NCBI RefSeq assembly: GCF_017744555.1
Contig: NZ_JAGIBD010000010.1
Span: 1-64,000 of the forward strand
Source of the DNA: Cellulomonas sp.
Lineage (GTDB): Bacteria; Actinomycetota; Actinomycetes; Actinomycetales; Cellulomonadaceae
Direction of reading: 5' to 3'
DNA length: 64,000 nt
This document shows positions 1 through 8,744 of the stretch, one piece after another. The notes beneath the pieces were generated by a model. That model saw only the letters and a program-made list of their open reading frames with translations. It was not told the origin of the DNA and made no database searches. Numbering within the stretch: position 1 is the first letter of the stretch; each line of letters starts with the position of its first letter. The translations under genes and the position numbers were made by a program.

Positions 1-2
1 AG

Positions 3-1394
3 TCCCAGCCGTACGAGGCGATCGGACCCTCGGCATCCGAAGACGTCGAACCGTCGAAGCTGGCGACCAAGAACTGCGCCGACGACGTGAACGCGGCGAC
101 CGGCGCCGACCCGGGGCCCGTGCACCTCAACCTCGCGTTCCGCGAGCCGCTCGTCCCCGGCGACGAGCCGTGGCCGCCCGCCGGCACGTCCGGGCTGTCG
201 CACGTGCACGGCCGCGGGCCGGCGTCCGGCGGGCCCGCGACGGGCGCCCTGCCGGCTGTCGTCGACCCGGCGCGCACGTCAGCGGACGCCGACGACCCCG
301 CACCCACGCGGACCCGGCGCCGCGGCGTGCCGACCGTGCTGGTGGCGGGTGACGGCGCCGGACCGTGGGCCCGCCGCCTCGCCGAGGTGAACGGCTGGCC
401 GCTGCTCGCCGAGCCGTCGTCGGGCGTGCGGGGTGGGGCGAACGCCATCGCGGCCTACCGGCTGCTGCTCGCCGACGAGCGGCTCGGCGGGGCGGTCCGC
501 CGAGCGGTGGTCGTCGGGCGGCCGACCCTGTCGCGCCCGGTGCAGCGGCTGCTCGGGCGGGCGGACGTCGAGGTCGTCGTCCTCGCGCCCCGCGGCGCCG
601 ACTGGACCGACGCGGCCCGCAACGCCTCCGAGGTGCTGCTCGACGTGCCGCCCCGGATGCGTCAGGGCCGGATGGGCGCGCCCGAGGGGTGGCTCGAGCA
701 GTGGCAGGCCGCCGACGCCGCGGCCGCGGCCGCGATCGACGAGGTCCTCGACGCCGGCGAGCACGGACCCCGCTCACGCAGCGGCCCGCGCGTCACCGGC
801 CCCGCGCTCGCGCGCGCGGTCGCCCGGGTGAGCCTCCCGACGGACGCGCTCGTCGTGGGCTCGTCGAACCCGGTGCGCGACCTGGACCTCACGGCACGCT
901 GGACGACCCCGCCGCTCGTGCTCGCGAACCGCGGCCTGGCCGGGATCGACGGCACGGTGTCGACCGCGGCGGGCGTCGCACTCGGGCTGCCGCACCGCCG
1001 GGTGCGCGCGCTGCTCGGGGACCTCACGTTCCTGCACGACGTCGGCGGCCTGCTGCGCGGCCCGCTGGAGCGCGTGGTGGACCTTCAGCTCGTCGTCGCG
1101 AACGACGACGGCGGGTCGATCTTCTCGACGCTCGAGCCGGGCGAGCCGTCGCGCGCCGAGCACTTCGAGCGGGTGTTCGGCACGCCGCACGGCGTGGACC
1201 TCGCGGCGCTGTGCGCGGCGTACGGCGTGCGGCACACGCGCGTCGGCGACGTCGACGGCCTGCTGCCCGCCCTCACGACGACGGGCCCCGGTCTCAGCCT
1301 CGTCGAGGTGCGTGTGGACCGGGCGGGCCGGCGCGAGCTGGGTGAGCGGCTGCAGGGCGCCGTCGCGTCGGCGGTGGACCGCGCGCTGTCCTGA
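3..1394 (+). CDS. menD: MenD, 2-succinyl-5-enolpyruvyl-6-hydroxy-3-cyclohexene-1-carboxylate synthase (5' end missing)
   Basis: This enzyme adds succinyl semialdehyde, made from 2-oxoglutarate on thiamine diphosphate, to isochorismate in menaquinone synthesis. The reading frame is open from the window edge, so about 463 C-terminal residues are present and the GTG at 87 is internal, not the start. Visible family marks are PGPVHLNLAFREPL near 115-155, GIDGTVSTA near 950 and the ThDP/Mg-binding stretch LLGDLTFLHDVGGLL near 1010-1055, followed by NDDGGSIFS. A hairpin directly follows the stop. menF and menG lie 2-3 kb downstream, which supports the role. The N-terminal substrate domain lies outside the window. 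Confidence 0.93.
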   Translation, partial: SQPYEAIGPSASEDVEPSKLATKNCADDVNAATGADPGPVHLNLAFREPLVPGDEPWPPAGTSGLSHVHGRGPASGGPATGALPAVVDPARTSADADDPAPTRTRRRGVPTVLVAGDGAGPWARRLAEVNGWPLLAEPSSGVRGGANAIAAYRLLLADERLGGAVRRAVVVGRPTLSRPVQRLLGRADVEVVVLAPRGADWTDAARNASEVLLDVPPRMRQGRMGAPEGWLEQWQAADAAAAAAIDEVLDAGEHGPRSRSGPRVTGPALARAVARVSLPTDALVVGSSNPVRDLDLTARWTTPPLVLANRGLAGIDGTVSTAAGVALGLPHRRVRALLGDLTFLHDVGGLLRGPLERVVDLQLVVANDDGGSIFSTLEPGEPSRAEHFERVFGTPHGVDLAALCAAYGVRHTRVGDVDGLLPALTTTGPGLSLVEVRVDRAGRRELGERLQGAVASAVDRALS

Positions 1395-1433
1395 GTCCCG
1401 TCTCGGCGAGCCGATGCGGGCTCGCCGGGACTC
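1393..1433 (+). terminator. Hairpin terminator after menD
   Basis: A 9-bp stem (1404-1412 with 1419-1427, 6-nt loop) is extended by a 6-bp outer stem (1393-1398 with 1428-1433) across a 5-nt bulge. It starts inside the menD stop codon. There is no U-tract, which is common for GC-rich actinobacterial terminators. Confidence 0.6.
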
Positions 1434-1445
1434 ATGCAGAACTCG

Positions 1446-1461
1446 CAGGTGATTCCCAGGT
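1446..1461 (+). promoter_or_regulatory. Direct repeat CAGGT-N6-CAGGT upstream of the HtrA-type gene
   Basis: Two CAGGT words start exactly 11 bp apart (1446 and 1457), about 65-80 bp before the protease start. Direct repeats spaced one helical turn are typical of OmpR-family response regulators, and mycobacterial pepD (HtrA) is known to be under MprAB. The assignment here is inference. Confidence 0.35.
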
Positions 1462-1524
1462 TCCCTGAAGGCTCCCTCCAGCGCGCTCGGGTGTGATGGT
1501 CCACGACCAAGGAGGGCACCCACG

Positions 1525-3168
1525 ATGACCAGCACCCCCGAGCACGGCCCGCAGCACCCGCAGGCGAACCCGACCCAGCCGATCCCGCCGGTCGAGGCGA
1601 CGCAGCCGCTGCCGACCGCCCCGGTCGGCGCGACGCAGCCGCTTCCCGCGACCCCGGCACCGCAGCAGGCTCCCCAGCAGCCCGCGCAGCCGGTCGCGCA
1701 GGCGCAGCACCCGACCAACCCGTTCCAGCCGCCGCACCCCGCCGCGCCGGCGGACCAGCGCGCCGCCTACGAGGCCGCGCAGGACGCCCAGCGCCGCGCG
1801 GCGTACGCCCAGTGGGCCGCGGGCCAGCACCAGGCGCAGGGCCAGCCGCAGCACCCCCGCCAGCCCGGCCAGCCGGGCCACACCGGCGCGGCCTTCGGCC
1901 CGTACGCCGCCCCGACCGCCACGCAGCCGCGCAAGCGCAGCGTCTGGCTCCCCGTGACGGGTGCCGCGGCCGCCGCGGCGATCCTTGCGGCGGGCCTGAC
2001 CGCGGGCGTGACGCACGCGCTCGCCGACGGCGACACCGCCAGCGGCTCGCACCCGGCGTCGCTCGCGACGATCGGCCAGTCCTCGAACGACGCGGTCCCG
2101 GTGTCGGGCTCGACGAACGACAACCCGGACTGGGAGGCGGTCTCGAAGGCCGTCGCCCCGGCGGTCGTCGCGATCGAGGTCACGACGGACCAGGGCGGCG
2201 CGCAGGGCTCGGGCGTCATCATCGACGACCATGGCCACGTCGTCACCAACAACCACGTGGTCGCCGGTGCGCAGGGCGACGTCCAGGTGACGCTCACGGA
2301 CGGCCGCCTGTTCAAGGCGACGGTCGTCGGCACGGACCCGACCACGGACCTCGCGGTCATCAAGCTCACCGACCCGCCGTCGGACCTCAAGCCGGCCGCG
2401 CTCGGCGACTCGGCCAAGGTCGTCGTCGGTCAGCCCGTCATGGCGGTCGGCAACCCGCTCGGCCTGGCCAACACGGTCACGACCGGCATCGTGTCCGCGG
2501 TCGACCGTCCCGTGTCGACCACGGGCGAGAACGGCGGCGAGGCGACCGTGACGAACGCGATCCAGATCGACGCCGCGGTGAACCCCGGCAACTCGGGCGG
2601 TCCGCTGTTCGACGCGCAGGGCCGGGTCATCGGCATCAACTCGTCGATCGCGACGCTGTCGCAGCAGTCCGGCTCGATCGGCCTCGGCTTCGCGATCCCC
2701 GTCGACCTGGTGAAGAACATCGCGTCGCAGCTCGTCGACGACGGCTCGGCCGAGCACGCGTTCCTCGGCGTGAGCCTGACGGACGGCACGGCGACGGCCG
2801 ACGGCGTGACGCGCCGTGGCGCGGTCGTCCAGGAGGTGACGGACGGCTCGCCCGCCGCCAAGGCCGGTGTGCAGGCCGACGACGTCATCGTCGCGATCGA
2901 CGGCAAGCCGGTCGGCGGCGCGGAGTCGCTCACGGCCTACGTCCGGGCGCTCGCGTCCGGCGCGGAGGCGAAGCTGACGATCGTCCGCGACGGCAAGGCG
3001 AGCGACGTCGACGTGACGCTCGCCGTCAAGAAGGAGACCGCCCAGCAGGCGCCGCAGGGCCAGGGCCAGCAGGGTCAGCAGGGCCAGGACGGCGGCCCGA
3101 GCGGCCTGCCCGGCGGGCTCGACCCCGAGCAGCTCTGGAAGTGGTACCAGGAGCAGGGCCAGGGCTGA
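1525..3168 (+). CDS. HtrA/DegP-like trypsin-family serine protease with PDZ domain
   Basis: Probably a membrane-anchored envelope quality-control protease. The 547 residues run as a long Gln/Pro/Ala-rich cytoplasmic N-terminus (1-135), one membrane helix (about 141-166, after an RKR stop-transfer), a chymotrypsin-fold protease with His244 (TNNHVV), Asp275 (TTDLAV) and Ser357 (NPGNSGGP), and a PDZ domain (about 410-495). The tail is Gln/Gly-rich. The start is fixed by an AAGGAGGG ribosome site at 1509-1516, and a 14-bp hairpin follows the stop. The organisation matches mycobacterial PepD/HtrA proteins. All three catalytic residues are present, so activity is expected. It is a single gene between menD and menF with no apparent link to quinone synthesis. 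Confidence 0.92.
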   Translation: MTSTPEHGPQHPQANPTQPIPPVEATQPLPTAPVGATQPLPATPAPQQAPQQPAQPVAQAQHPTNPFQPPHPAAPADQRAAYEAAQDAQRRAAYAQWAAGQHQAQGQPQHPRQPGQPGHTGAAFGPYAAPTATQPRKRSVWLPVTGAAAAAAILAAGLTAGVTHALADGDTASGSHPASLATIGQSSNDAVPVSGSTNDNPDWEAVSKAVAPAVVAIEVTTDQGGAQGSGVIIDDHGHVVTNNHVVAGAQGDVQVTLTDGRLFKATVVGTDPTTDLAVIKLTDPPSDLKPAALGDSAKVVVGQPVMAVGNPLGLANTVTTGIVSAVDRPVSTTGENGGEATVTNAIQIDAAVNPGNSGGPLFDAQGRVIGINSSIATLSQQSGSIGLGFAIPVDLVKNIASQLVDDGSAEHAFLGVSLTDGTATADGVTRRGAVVQEVTDGSPAAKAGVQADDVIVAIDGKPVGGAESLTAYVRALASGAEAKLTIVRDGKASDVDVTLAVKKETAQQAPQGQGQQGQQGQDGGPSGLPGGLDPEQLWKWYQEQGQG

Positions 3169-3177
3169 TCCCCGACA

Positions 3178-3221
3178 CCCGGTGACCGGTCCGCGCCCCG
3201 ACGCGCCGACCGGTCACCGGG
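3178..3221 (+). terminator. Hairpin terminator between convergent htrA-like gene and menF
   Basis: A perfect 14-bp stem (3178-3191 with 3208-3221) encloses a 16-nt loop, 9 bp after the protease stop. menF converges from the other side and ends at 3307, so the hairpin may act in both directions. Confidence 0.65.
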
Positions 3222-3306
3222 CTCGACCAGCGGCTCACATCCCCGGGCCGCACCCCGTCGGCGCCCGCTCCCCTTCGGGCACCGACACGCACCGCGCTCG
3301 GCCGGG

Positions 3307-4653
3307 TCAGCTGTCGCTGGCGTCCCGGCCGAGCGCGTGCCGCATGGGGACGAGCTTCGCCTCGGACTCCGCGAGCTCGGCGGCGGGGTCGGACGCGGCG
3401 ACGATGCCGCAGCCGGCGAACAGCCGGACCTGGCGCGGGTCGTCCGGGTCGAGCTGGGCGGAGCGCAGCGCGATGCCCCACTCGCCGTCGCCGTCGGCCC
3501 CGAACCAGCCCACGGGGCCGGCGTAGCGGCCACGGTCCATGCCCTCGACGCGGCGGATGAGCTCGCGGGCGGCCTGCGTGGGCGTGCCGCACACGGCGGC
3601 GGTCGGGTGGAGCGCGGCGGCGAGCGCGAGCGACGACGGGTGCGCGGCGGTGCCGCCCGGCGCCGCGAGCACACCCGTGACGTCGGACGCGAGGTGGAGC
3701 ACGTTCGGCAGGTGCAGGACGAACGGCACGTCGGGCACGTTGGTCGACGAGCAGAACGGCTCGAGCGCGCGCGCGACGGACTGCACCGCGTACTCGTGCT
3801 CCTCGAGGTCCTTCGACGAGTGGGCGAGGATCGCCGCGTGCGCGACGTCGGCGTCGTCGTCGCCGGTCCGGCGGATCGTGCCCGCGAGCACGCGCGACGT
3901 GACGAGGCCCTTCTCGGACCGGACGAGCAGCTCCGGGGTCGCACCGACCAGGCCGTCGACGCTGAACGTCCAGCACGAGGGGTAGCGCTCCGCGAGCCGG
4001 TCGAGCGCCCACCGCACGTCGAGGGGGTGCTCGGTCCGGGCGTGCACGTCGCGCGCCAGGACGACCTTGTCGACCTCGCCGGCCTTGATGGCCGCGATGC
4101 CCTGCGCGACGACGTCGCGCCACCCGTCCGCGCTCACGGCGCCGTCGCCGTAGACGACGTCGCCGGGGTCGATCGGCGGGACGCGCGGACCGACGACGTC
4201 GGCGAGCGTCGGGGCGGGCGACAGGTGGGCGCCCGACGTGATGGTCGTGAGCCACGACCGCCCGCCGCGCCGGCCGACCACGACGCGCGGCACGACGACG
4301 ACCCCGCCGACGGGCGACGTCTCGTCGAACGCGAACGACCCGAACGCCACGGGCCCGGTGCCGGGCACGCGCACCTCGTCGCGCACGACCGCGTGCCGCA
4401 GCACGTCCTGCCAGGCGCGCTCGGCGGCGGCGAACCGGTGGGGGCCGGACACGGGGATCCGGAGCGTCTCGCCCCAGGCGACGAGGCCGTCGCCGCGACG
4501 CACCCAGGCGAGGGGCGCGTCGGACGGCAGGAGGTCGAGAAGATCGGCCGGGTCGGGCGCACCCTGGCCGCCCGCGAGGTCGTCGAGCGCGACCGTCCGG
4601 ACCACCAGAGGCTGCGGGACCGCGTCCGTGGGGGCGGAGGTCAGCGAGCTCAT
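3307..4653 (-). CDS. menF: Isochorismate synthase MenF
   Basis: Converts chorismate to isochorismate, the first committed step to menaquinone. The 448-residue protein carries the chorismate-binding fold: the catalytic-base Lys196 in [16 protein letters not shown] with Glu241, [11 protein letters not shown] near 280-290 and [10 protein letters not shown] near 349, all metal/substrate positions in MenF, EntC and DhbC. The frame is open 26 codons further upstream to 4731, but that extension is Arg/Pro-rich and unlike the family. The ATG at 4653 has a TACGCT box 7 nt before it, pointing to a leaderless mRNA. It is divergent from menG with 140 bp between the two starts. Salicylate or siderophore synthase is the alternative, but the men neighbours argue for menaquinone. 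Confidence 0.92.
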   Translation of the reverse strand: MSSLTSAPTDAVPQPLVVRTVALDDLAGGQGAPDPADLLDLLPSDAPLAWVRRGDGLVAWGETLRIPVSGPHRFAAAERAWQDVLRHAVVRDEVRVPGTGPVAFGSFAFDETSPVGGVVVVPRVVVGRRGGRSWLTTITSGAHLSPAPTLADVVGPRVPPIDPGDVVYGDGAVSADGWRDVVAQGIAAIKAGEVDKVVLARDVHARTEHPLDVRWALDRLAERYPSCWTFSVDGLVGATPELLVRSEKGLVTSRVLAGTIRRTGDDDADVAHAAILAHSSKDLEEHEYAVQSVARALEPFCSSTNVPDVPFVLHLPNVLHLASDVTGVLAAPGGTAAHPSSLALAAALHPTAAVCGTPTQAARELIRRVEGMDRGRYAGPVGWFGADGDGEWGIALRSAQLDPDDPRQVRLFAGCGIVAASDPAAELAESEAKLVPMRHALGRDASDS

Positions 4654-4660
4654 CGCTTCC

Positions 4661-4666
4661 AGCGTA
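4661..4666 (-). promoter_or_regulatory. -10 box TACGCT of a leaderless menF transcript
   Basis: Read on the minus strand, TACGCT ends 7 nt before the ATG at 4653, the spacing expected when transcription begins at the start codon. Confidence 0.45.
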
Positions 4667-4780
4667 TGCCTCGCGCCGGGTGCCGCCCGCCGGGCGGGGT
4701 GTGGCGTGCACGACGTCCTCAGCACGCTCACAGGGACGTCACCCGTCCGCGCGCCCGTGCGGCGGGGGAGCGGGACCTGC

Positions 4781-4786
4781 GACGAT
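4781..4786 (+). promoter_or_regulatory. -10 box GACGAT of a probable leaderless menG transcript
   Basis: GACGAT followed by GGGCCCC and then ATG (4794) gives a 7-nt gap. It supports ATG 4794 over the upstream codons at 4680 and 4785, none of which has a convincing ribosome site. Confidence 0.42.
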
Positions 4787-4793
4787 GGGCCCC

Positions 4794-5489
4794 ATGCCCC
4801 GTGCCGACCTGGACAAGGAACCCCACGACGTCGCGAAGATGTTCGACGCCGTCGCGCCGCGCTACGACCGCACCAACGACGTGATCTCGCTCGGCCAGGA
4901 CCGCGCGTGGCGCAAGGCGACGCTCGCCGCGCTCGACGCGCGCCCGGGCGAGACGGTGCTCGACCTGGCCGCCGGGACGGGCACGTCGACCGAGCCGCTG
5001 GCCGACAAGGGCGTGCGCGCGATCCCGTGCGACCTGTCCCTCGGCATGCTGGGCGTCGGCAAGGAGCGCCGTCCTGACCTGCCGTTCGTGGCGGGCGACG
5101 CGCTGCACCTGCCGTTCGCGGACGAGTCGTTCGACGCGGTGACGATGTCGTTCGGCCTGCGCAACGTCACCGACGTGCGGCGCGCGCTCGAGGAGCTGCT
5201 GCGCGTGACGAAGCCGGGCGGGCGCCTCGTGGTGTGCGAGTTCTCGCGCCCGACGTTCAAGCCGTTCCGGATGGTCTACACGAACTACCTCATGAGGGCG
5301 CTGCCGCCGGTGGCCCGCGCGGTGTCCAAGGAGCCGGAGGCGTACGTGTACCTCGCGGAGTCGATCCGGGAGTGGCCGGACCAGCACCAGCTGGGTCTGC
5401 AGATCAAGGCGGTCGGCTGGACGCACGTCGCGTACCGGAATCTCACGGGCGGCGTGGTCGCACTGCACCGGGGCACCAAGCCGGCCTGA
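4794..5489 (+). CDS. menG: Demethylmenaquinone methyltransferase MenG (UbiE family)
   Basis: Methylates demethylmenaquinone with S-adenosylmethionine, the last step of menaquinone synthesis. The 231 residues begin [18 protein letters not shown], close to other actinobacterial MenG proteins, and continue with the SAM motif VLDLAAGTG (55-63), the family signature [17 protein letters not shown], and the C-terminal [12 protein letters not shown]. The frame extends 38 codons upstream to 4680, but that part is low in similarity and rich in Arg/Pro, so ATG 4794 is used. menF is divergent, and a putative menaquinone reductase follows 160 bp downstream. Confidence 0.95.
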   Translation: MPRADLDKEPHDVAKMFDAVAPRYDRTNDVISLGQDRAWRKATLAALDARPGETVLDLAAGTGTSTEPLADKGVRAIPCDLSLGMLGVGKERRPDLPFVAGDALHLPFADESFDAVTMSFGLRNVTDVRRALEELLRVTKPGGRLVVCEFSRPTFKPFRMVYTNYLMRALPPVARAVSKEPEAYVYLAESIREWPDQHQLGLQIKAVGWTHVAYRNLTGGVVALHRGTKPA

Positions 5490-5602
5490 CGCGCGGGCCG
5501 CACATGCTGTGAAGAGATCGTGAACCGCGAGATCACGGGCCGTGCGGCAGGCTCGGGTCGCGGGTAAGGATTGCCTTCGCAGACATGCTCAGTGACCGTG
5601 AT

Positions 5603-5608
5603 TACACT
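5603..5608 (+). promoter_or_regulatory. Possible -10 box TACACT before the reductase/nuo operon
   Basis: TACACT lies 44 bp before the GTG at 5652. A weak -35 match (CAGACA, 5580-5585) sits 17 bp upstream. If real, it could drive the reductase and the nuo operon that follows 46 bp after it. Confidence 0.35.
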
Positions 5609-5651
5609 CGCCCAGAGCCGCACGTGAACAACGTCACAAGTGGAGCCGACC

Positions 5652-6947
5652 GTGGAAAACCCGACGACCGATGACGCCGACGTCATCGTCGTGGGCGCGG
5701 GCCCCGCAGGGTCCTCTGCCGCGTTCCACTGCGCCTCGGCGGGCCTCGACGTGCTGCTCCTGGAGAAGGCGTCGTTCCCGCGCGACAAGATCTGCGGCGA
5801 CGGCCTGACGCCCCGCGCGGTCGCCGAGCTCGTCCGCATGGGCGTGCCGATCCGCGAGCAGGACGGCTGGATCCGCAACCGGGGCCTGCGGGTCCTGGGC
5901 GGCGGCCACCGGCTCGAGCTGCCGTGGCCCGAGCTGTCGAGCTATCCGTCGTACGGCCTGGCGAAGGCCCGCACGTCGTTCGACCACACGCTCGCGTCGC
6001 ACGCTCGTGCGGCGGGCGCCAAGCTGCTCGAGCACACCAACGTCACGGGCCCGGTGCGCGACGAGCGCACGGGACGCGTCGTCGGCGTCACGGCCCGGCC
6101 GGTGGACGACGACGGTCGCCGCGCAGGCGACGAGGTCACCTACCGCGCGCCCGTCGTGATCGCGGCCGACGGCGTGTCCGCCCGGCTGGCCACGGGGATG
6201 GGCCTGCAGAAGCGCGACGACCGTCCCATGGGCGTCGCGGTCCGCACGTACTTCCGCTCGCCGCGGCACGACGACCCGTGGATGGAGAGCCACCTGGAGC
6301 TGTGGGACGGCGAGCCCGGCCGCAGCAACCTCATGCCGGGGTACGGCTGGATCTTCTCGCTGGGCGACGGCACCGTGAACGTCGGCCTGGGCTCGGTGAG
6401 CTCGACGGCCGCCGCGACCAAGGTCGACTACAAGTCGCTGTTCGCCGCGTGGATGCGCAACGCCCCCGCCGAGTGGCAGTTCACCGACGACAACCAGCTC
6501 GGACCGGTGCGCGGCGCCGCGCTCCCGATGGGGTTCAACCGCGGTCCCCTGTACGGCAACGGGCTCATGCTCGCGGGCGACAGCGCGGGGATGGTGAGCC
6601 CGTTCAACGGCGAGGGCATCGCGTACGGCCTGCAGGCCGGCCGGGTCGCCGCCGACGCGATCAGCCAGGGCCTCGCACGCGGGACGGCCGCGGGACGCGA
6701 GCGGGCGTTCGCGACCTACCAGCGCCGCATGAAGGACGACCTCGGCGGCTACTACACGCTCGGCCGCCAGTTCGTGAAGATCATCGAGCACCCGCAGGTC
6801 ATGCGGCTCCTCACCAAGCACGGGCTGCCGAGACCGCTGATCATGCGGTTCGTGCTCAAGCTCCTGTCCGACTGTTACGAACCGCGCGGCGGGGACGCGA
6901 TCGACCGGGTCATCGCCGGCCTGTCCCGTATCGCCCCCGACGCCTGA
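5652..6947 (+). CDS. Geranylgeranyl-reductase family flavoprotein, probable menaquinone side-chain reductase (MenJ-like)
   Basis: Likely hydrogenates isoprene units of the menaquinone tail. The 431 residues open with an FAD Rossmann motif (GAGPAG at 15-20), then FPRDKICGDGLTPRAV, which is typical of geranylgeranyl reductases, and a second FAD motif LAGDSAGMVSPFNGEGI near residue 310. GTG 5652 is preferred over GTG 5640 because GGAG lies 6 nt before it. The gene sits between menG and nuoA, only 46 bp before nuoA, suggesting co-transcription with complex I. MenJ in mycobacteria is the characterised relative. Cellulomonas is known to make partly saturated MK-9(H4). The exact substrate here is inference; a reductase for archaeal-type or chlorophyll prenyl chains is unlikely in this host. 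Confidence 0.85.
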   Translation: MENPTTDDADVIVVGAGPAGSSAAFHCASAGLDVLLLEKASFPRDKICGDGLTPRAVAELVRMGVPIREQDGWIRNRGLRVLGGGHRLELPWPELSSYPSYGLAKARTSFDHTLASHARAAGAKLLEHTNVTGPVRDERTGRVVGVTARPVDDDGRRAGDEVTYRAPVVIAADGVSARLATGMGLQKRDDRPMGVAVRTYFRSPRHDDPWMESHLELWDGEPGRSNLMPGYGWIFSLGDGTVNVGLGSVSSTAAATKVDYKSLFAAWMRNAPAEWQFTDDNQLGPVRGAALPMGFNRGPLYGNGLMLAGDSAGMVSPFNGEGIAYGLQAGRVAADAISQGLARGTAAGRERAFATYQRRMKDDLGGYYTLGRQFVKIIEHPQVMRLLTKHGLPRPLIMRFVLKLLSDCYEPRGGDAIDRVIAGLSRIAPDA

Positions 6948-6993
6948 CCCACCTGGCCCTCCGGCCACCTCGACGAAGAGGAGATGACGCGCG

Positions 6994-7356
6994 ATGACGA
7001 ACCCGTACGTGCCGCTGCTCGTGCTGATGGGCATCGCCGCCGTGCTCGCTCTCGGCGGGGTCGGCGCGAGCGCGCTCATCGGCCCGAAGCGGTACAACCG
7101 CGCGAAGCTCGAGGCCTACGAGTGCGGCATCCAGCCGACGCCGCACGCCGTCGGCGGCGGCCGGTTCCCGATCAAGTACTACCTGGTCGCGATGACGTTC
7201 ATCGTCTTCGACATCGAGGTCGTCTTCCTCTACCCGTGGGCCGTGAGCTTCGCCGACCTGGCGGTGTTCGGGCTCGTCGCGATGCTCGGGTTCCTGGTGC
7301 TCATCACGGTGCCGTTCGTCTACGAGTGGCGGCGGGGTGGCTTCGAGTGGGACTGA
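6994..7356 (+). CDS. nuoA: NADH-quinone oxidoreductase subunit A
   Basis: Small membrane subunit at the junction between the peripheral and membrane arms of complex I. The 120 residues form three membrane helices, with the conserved loop YECGIQPT (residues 42-49), whose Cys is the one used in mitochondrial ND3 active/deactive studies, and FIVFDIEVVFLYPWA in helix 2. It is the first gene of a full nuoA-N operon and lies 46 bp after the reductase gene. An AGAGGAG ribosome site (6977-6983) precedes ATG 6994. Confidence 0.97.
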   Translation: MTNPYVPLLVLMGIAAVLALGGVGASALIGPKRYNRAKLEAYECGIQPTPHAVGGGRFPIKYYLVAMTFIVFDIEVVFLYPWAVSFADLAVFGLVAMLGFLVLITVPFVYEWRRGGFEWD

Positions 7357-7401
7357 GGTCGACGAGCACACGCACCGGCCGCGCACGAGGGGAGGACTGA
7401 C

Positions 7402-7953
7402 ATGGGGATCGAGGAAGCACCCTCGGGTTTCCTGCTGACGACGATCGAGGACCTGGTCGGCTACTTCCGCAAGGGTTCGCTGTGGCCGGTCACGTTCGGC
7501 CTGGCGTGCTGCGCGATCGAGATGATGGCCGCCGGCGCGCCGCGGTACGACCTGTCGCGGTTCGGCATGGAGGTCTTTCGCGCGTCGCCGCGTCAGGCCG
7601 ACCTGATGATCGTGGCCGGCCGGGTGAGCCAGAAGATGGCCCCCGTCGTCCGCCAGGTCTACGACCAGATGTCCGAGCCCAAGTGGGTCCTGTCGATGGG
7701 CGTCTGCGCGAGCAGCGGCGGCATGTTCAACAACTACGCGATCGTGCAGGGCGTCGACCACGTCGTCCCGGTCGACATCTACCTGCCCGGCTGCCCGCCG
7801 CGGCCCGAGATGCTCATCAACGCGATCCTCGCGCTGCACGACCAGATCCAGAACAGCCCGCTGGGCGTGAACCGGGCCGAGGCGGCCGCGGCGGCGGAGG
7901 CAGCCGCGCTCGAGGCCACGCCGACGTCGCACATGACGGGGCTGCTGCGATGA
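7402..7953 (+). CDS. nuoB: NADH-quinone oxidoreductase subunit B
   Basis: Peripheral-arm subunit that holds [4Fe-4S] cluster N2, the last electron carrier before menaquinone. Cluster ligands Cys36, Cys37, Cys102 and Cys131 are all present ([25 protein letters not shown]). The 183 residues are normal length. The start has a GGGGAGGA ribosome site. The stop overlaps the nuoC start as ATGA. Confidence 0.98.
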   Translation: MGIEEAPSGFLLTTIEDLVGYFRKGSLWPVTFGLACCAIEMMAAGAPRYDLSRFGMEVFRASPRQADLMIVAGRVSQKMAPVVRQVYDQMSEPKWVLSMGVCASSGGMFNNYAIVQGVDHVVPVDIYLPGCPPRPEMLINAILALHDQIQNSPLGVNRAEAAAAAEAAALEATPTSHMTGLLR

Positions 7954-8744
7954 GCGAGGACAAGGACCTGAAGAAGGACGCCGCGGACGCGGTCAAGCCG
8001 GGCGAGGCCACGACGGGCGCCCAGCGGACGACGGCGACCGCGCTCGAGGCCGGCGGCCAGCACGTCCCGGCGGCGCGCACGCCCCTGGAGGTCGTCGACG
8101 TCCGCAGCGGCATGTTCGGCGCGCACGGCACGGGCGACACGTCGGGCTTCGGCGGGCTCGTCGTCCCCGTGGTGCTGCCCGGGCCGAGCGAGCGGCCGTA
8201 CGGCGGCTGGTTCGACGAGGTCGTCGACGTGCTCGCCGAGGTGCTCGACGAGAACGGCACGGGCTTCGCGGCGGCCGTCGAGTCGGTCGTCGTCGACCGC
8301 GAGGAGCTCACGCTGCACGTCGCACGCGAGCACGTGGTGGCCGTCGCCCAGGCGCTGCGTGACGACCCCGACCTGCGGTTCGAGCTGAGCCTCGGCGTCA
8401 GCGGCGTGCACTACCCCCACGAGACCGGCAAGGAGCTGCACGCCGTCTACCACGTGGTCTCGGTGACGCACGGCCGCCGGCTGAGGTTCGAGGTCACGGC
8501 TCCCGACGGCGACCCGCACATCCCGTCGACCACGTCGGTGTACCCGGCGAACGACTGGCACGAGCGCGAGGTGTTCGACTTCTTCGGGCTCGTGTTCGAC
8601 GGCCACCCCGGTCTGGCACGCATCGAGATGCCCGACGACTGGCCGGGTCACCCGCAGCGCAAGGACTACCCCCTCGGCGGCATCCCGGTCGAGTACAAGG
8701 GCGCCACCGTGCCGCCCCCGGACCAGCGGAGGTCCTACTCATGA
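7950..8744 (+). CDS. nuoC: NADH-quinone oxidoreductase subunit C
   Basis: Peripheral-arm subunit near the quinone site. The 264-residue protein begins at the ATG overlapping the nuoB stop. The first 60 or so residues are charged and low in complexity (Lys/Asp/Thr/Ala), and the conserved NuoC fold follows, including the signature [17 protein letters not shown] and the C-terminal [19 protein letters not shown] longer open frame starts at 7482, but it is the shadow of nuoB. It ends in an ATGA overlap with nuoD. Confidence 0.96.
   Translation: MSEDKDLKKDAADAVKPGEATTGAQRTTATALEAGGQHVPAARTPLEVVDVRSGMFGAHGTGDTSGFGGLVVPVVLPGPSERPYGGWFDEVVDVLAEVLDENGTGFAAAVESVVVDREELTLHVAREHVVAVAQALRDDPDLRFELSLGVSGVHYPHETGKELHAVYHVVSVTHGRRLRFEVTAPDGDPHIPSTTSVYPANDWHEREVFDFFGLVFDGHPGLARIEMPDDWPGHPQRKDYPLGGIPVEYKGATVPPPDQRRSYS

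Noticed and set aside
5563..5578. DtxR/IdeR-like iron box (TAAGGATTGCCTT) before the reductase gene
   Set aside because: Only a 4-bp inverted arm remains and several consensus positions fail; no iron-related gene follows.
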